Shown: in pieces, positions 7,568-8,296 of the stretch
Numbering within the stretch: the stretch's first letter is position 1
Layout of the letters: each line of letters starts with the position of its first letter
NCBI GenBank assembly: GCA_946222725.1
Contig: CAMIHT010000067.1
Location: 1 to 8,296 of the forward strand
DNA length: 8,296 nt
Reading direction: 5' to 3'
From: Actinotignum schaalii
GTDB lineage: Bacteria > Actinomycetota > Actinomycetes > Actinomycetales > Actinomycetaceae
The notes under the pieces: generated by a model
What the model was told of the DNA's origin: nothing
The model's database searches: none
The model's input: only the letters and a program-made list of their open reading frames with translations
Program-made: the position numbers and the translations under genes

Positions 7568-8296
7568 CCCGCGCGCTCGGGCTGGTGGGGCGCCACGATT
7601 TTGACGCCCAGCACCCGCTGATGCGCGAGCGTACCGATACCAATCGGGTAGCGGTGCTCGTGGTGACCTCCGATCGCGGCATGGCGGGCGCTTATTCCGC
7701 CAACGTGTTGCGCGAAGCGGAACGCACCGTGGATAATCTGCGCGCCGAAGGTAAGGATCCGGTGCTCTACGTGACCGGGCGGCGCGGCCTGCAGTACTTC
7801 AAGTTCCGCGGGGTGAATATCGCCGGGGAGTGGAGTGGCACCTCGGATAAGCCCGATCCGGAGCAATCCGATGAAATCGCGCGCACCCTCCTCGAGGCTT
7901 TCACCGCTCCGCCGAACGAAGGTGGTGTCGCCGAAGTCCACGTGGTTTACACCCGTTTCGAATCGATGGTGAGCCAGGTGGTGCAGGTGCGCCATATGCT
8001 TCCGCTAGCCATTGTTGACTACGGGGAAGGTGATTTGGAGGATACCGGATCGGAATTCTCGGGCGGCGGCACGGAAGAAACCGAACCGCTTTACGATTTC
8101 GAACCCTCGGCACACGACGTTTTCGAAGCGCTTGTGCCCATGTATGTTCGCAAACGTATTTCCTCGATTCTTCTCATGGCGGCGGCCTCCGAACTCGCCT
8201 CGCGTCAGCAGGCGATGCACGCGGCTACCGATAACGCTGCTGAACTTATTGAGAAGTACACACCCGGCTCGCCAATAACGCGCGCCAGGCTGAGAT
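7417..8296 (+). CDS. atpG: ATP synthase F1 subunit gamma, 3'-truncated by window and apparently frameshifted near its end
   Basis: Gamma is the central rotor shaft that turns inside the alpha3beta3 head and sits on the c ring. The N-terminal helix reads [20 protein letters not shown], then [13 protein letters not shown], both family signatures. A Rossmann-like middle includes [15 protein letters not shown] at about residues 85-99, and the C-terminal helix includes [22 protein letters not shown]. An acidic Gly-rich loop lies at about 201-229. After T282 the literal frame gives [11 protein letters not shown], whereas the conserved [11 protein letters not shown] is encoded in another frame from 8265 to the window edge. 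Removing one AC from ACACAC (8258-8263) restores the family sequence exactly. The ATG at 7417 follows AAGGG (7405-7409). The last 20 or so residues of gamma lie outside the window, so the final outcome of the shift cannot be seen. Confidence 0.93.
   Translation, partial: MAGEQRIYKSKIRATSTLQKVFRAMELIAASRIGSARREAQELDPYARAVTRALGLVGRHDFDAQHPLMRERTDTNRVAVLVVTSDRGMAGAYSANVLREAERTVDNLRAEGKDPVLYVTGRRGLQYFKFRGVNIAGEWSGTSDKPDPEQSDEIARTLLEAFTAPPNEGGVAEVHVVYTRFESMVSQVVQVRHMLPLAIVDYGEGDLEDTGSEFSGGGTEETEPLYDFEPSAHDVFEALVPMYVRKRISSILLMAAASELASRQQAMHAATDNAAELIEKYTPGSPITRARLR

Noticed and set aside
8012..8278. Separate small ORF inside the end of atpG
   Set aside because: It is an off-frame reading of conserved gamma sequence, rich in Arg and Pro, with no ribosome-binding site.

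Overview
The window is a housekeeping segment from a high-GC Gram-positive bacterium of the Actinobacteria. The evidence is the GC-rich coding sequence, the long unfused delta subunit, and the gene order prmC - sua5-type gene - wecA-like gene - small atpI-like membrane protein - atpB-E-F-H-A-G. The same order, apart from a fused b-delta gene, is known around the ATP synthase operon of Mycobacterium tuberculosis (hemK, sua5, rfe/wecA, a small membrane protein, then atp genes). Separate atpF and atpH genes argue against Mycobacterium. A member of the Actinomycetales is plausible, but species cannot be named from sequence reading alone.

Layout: all genes are on the + strand. Bases 1-3124 hold the 3' part of prmC (release factor glutamine methyltransferase), a Sua5/YrdC/TsaC-type threonylcarbamoyl-AMP synthase that overlaps it, a WecA/MraY-family polyprenyl-phosphate sugar-1-phosphate transferase, and an AtpI-like four-helix membrane protein joined to wecA by an ATGA overlap. 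A 221-bp spacer (3125-3345) follows, with a plausible promoter and a leader hairpin. From 3346 to the end runs the F1Fo ATP synthase operon: a, c, b, delta, alpha and gamma. Beta and epsilon are expected beyond the window.

How the genes work together: the atp genes encode a proton-driven rotary ATP synthase. The a subunit has the essential arginine, and the c subunit has a proton-type glutamate site without the sodium-binding residues. The upstream genes serve translation (release factor methylation, tRNA t6A synthesis) and cell-envelope glycan initiation. Their link to the ATP synthase is conserved gene order, not an evident pathway.

The main anomaly is a pair of apparent frameshifts, both at the extreme 3' ends of genes. 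In atpA the reading frame is lost near 7319-7323. The normal tail remains intact one frame over and ends at 7411-7413, three bases before atpG, while the literal frame runs on into atpG as an arginine-rich tail to 7567. In atpG a similar break lies at about 8258-8265, after which the conserved [11 protein letters not shown] sequence appears in another frame up to the window edge. Two such breaks in under 1 kb, in genes of one essential enzyme, most likely reflect sequence or assembly error, but true mutation cannot be excluded. I found no mobile element, CRISPR array, RNA gene or undescribed system here.
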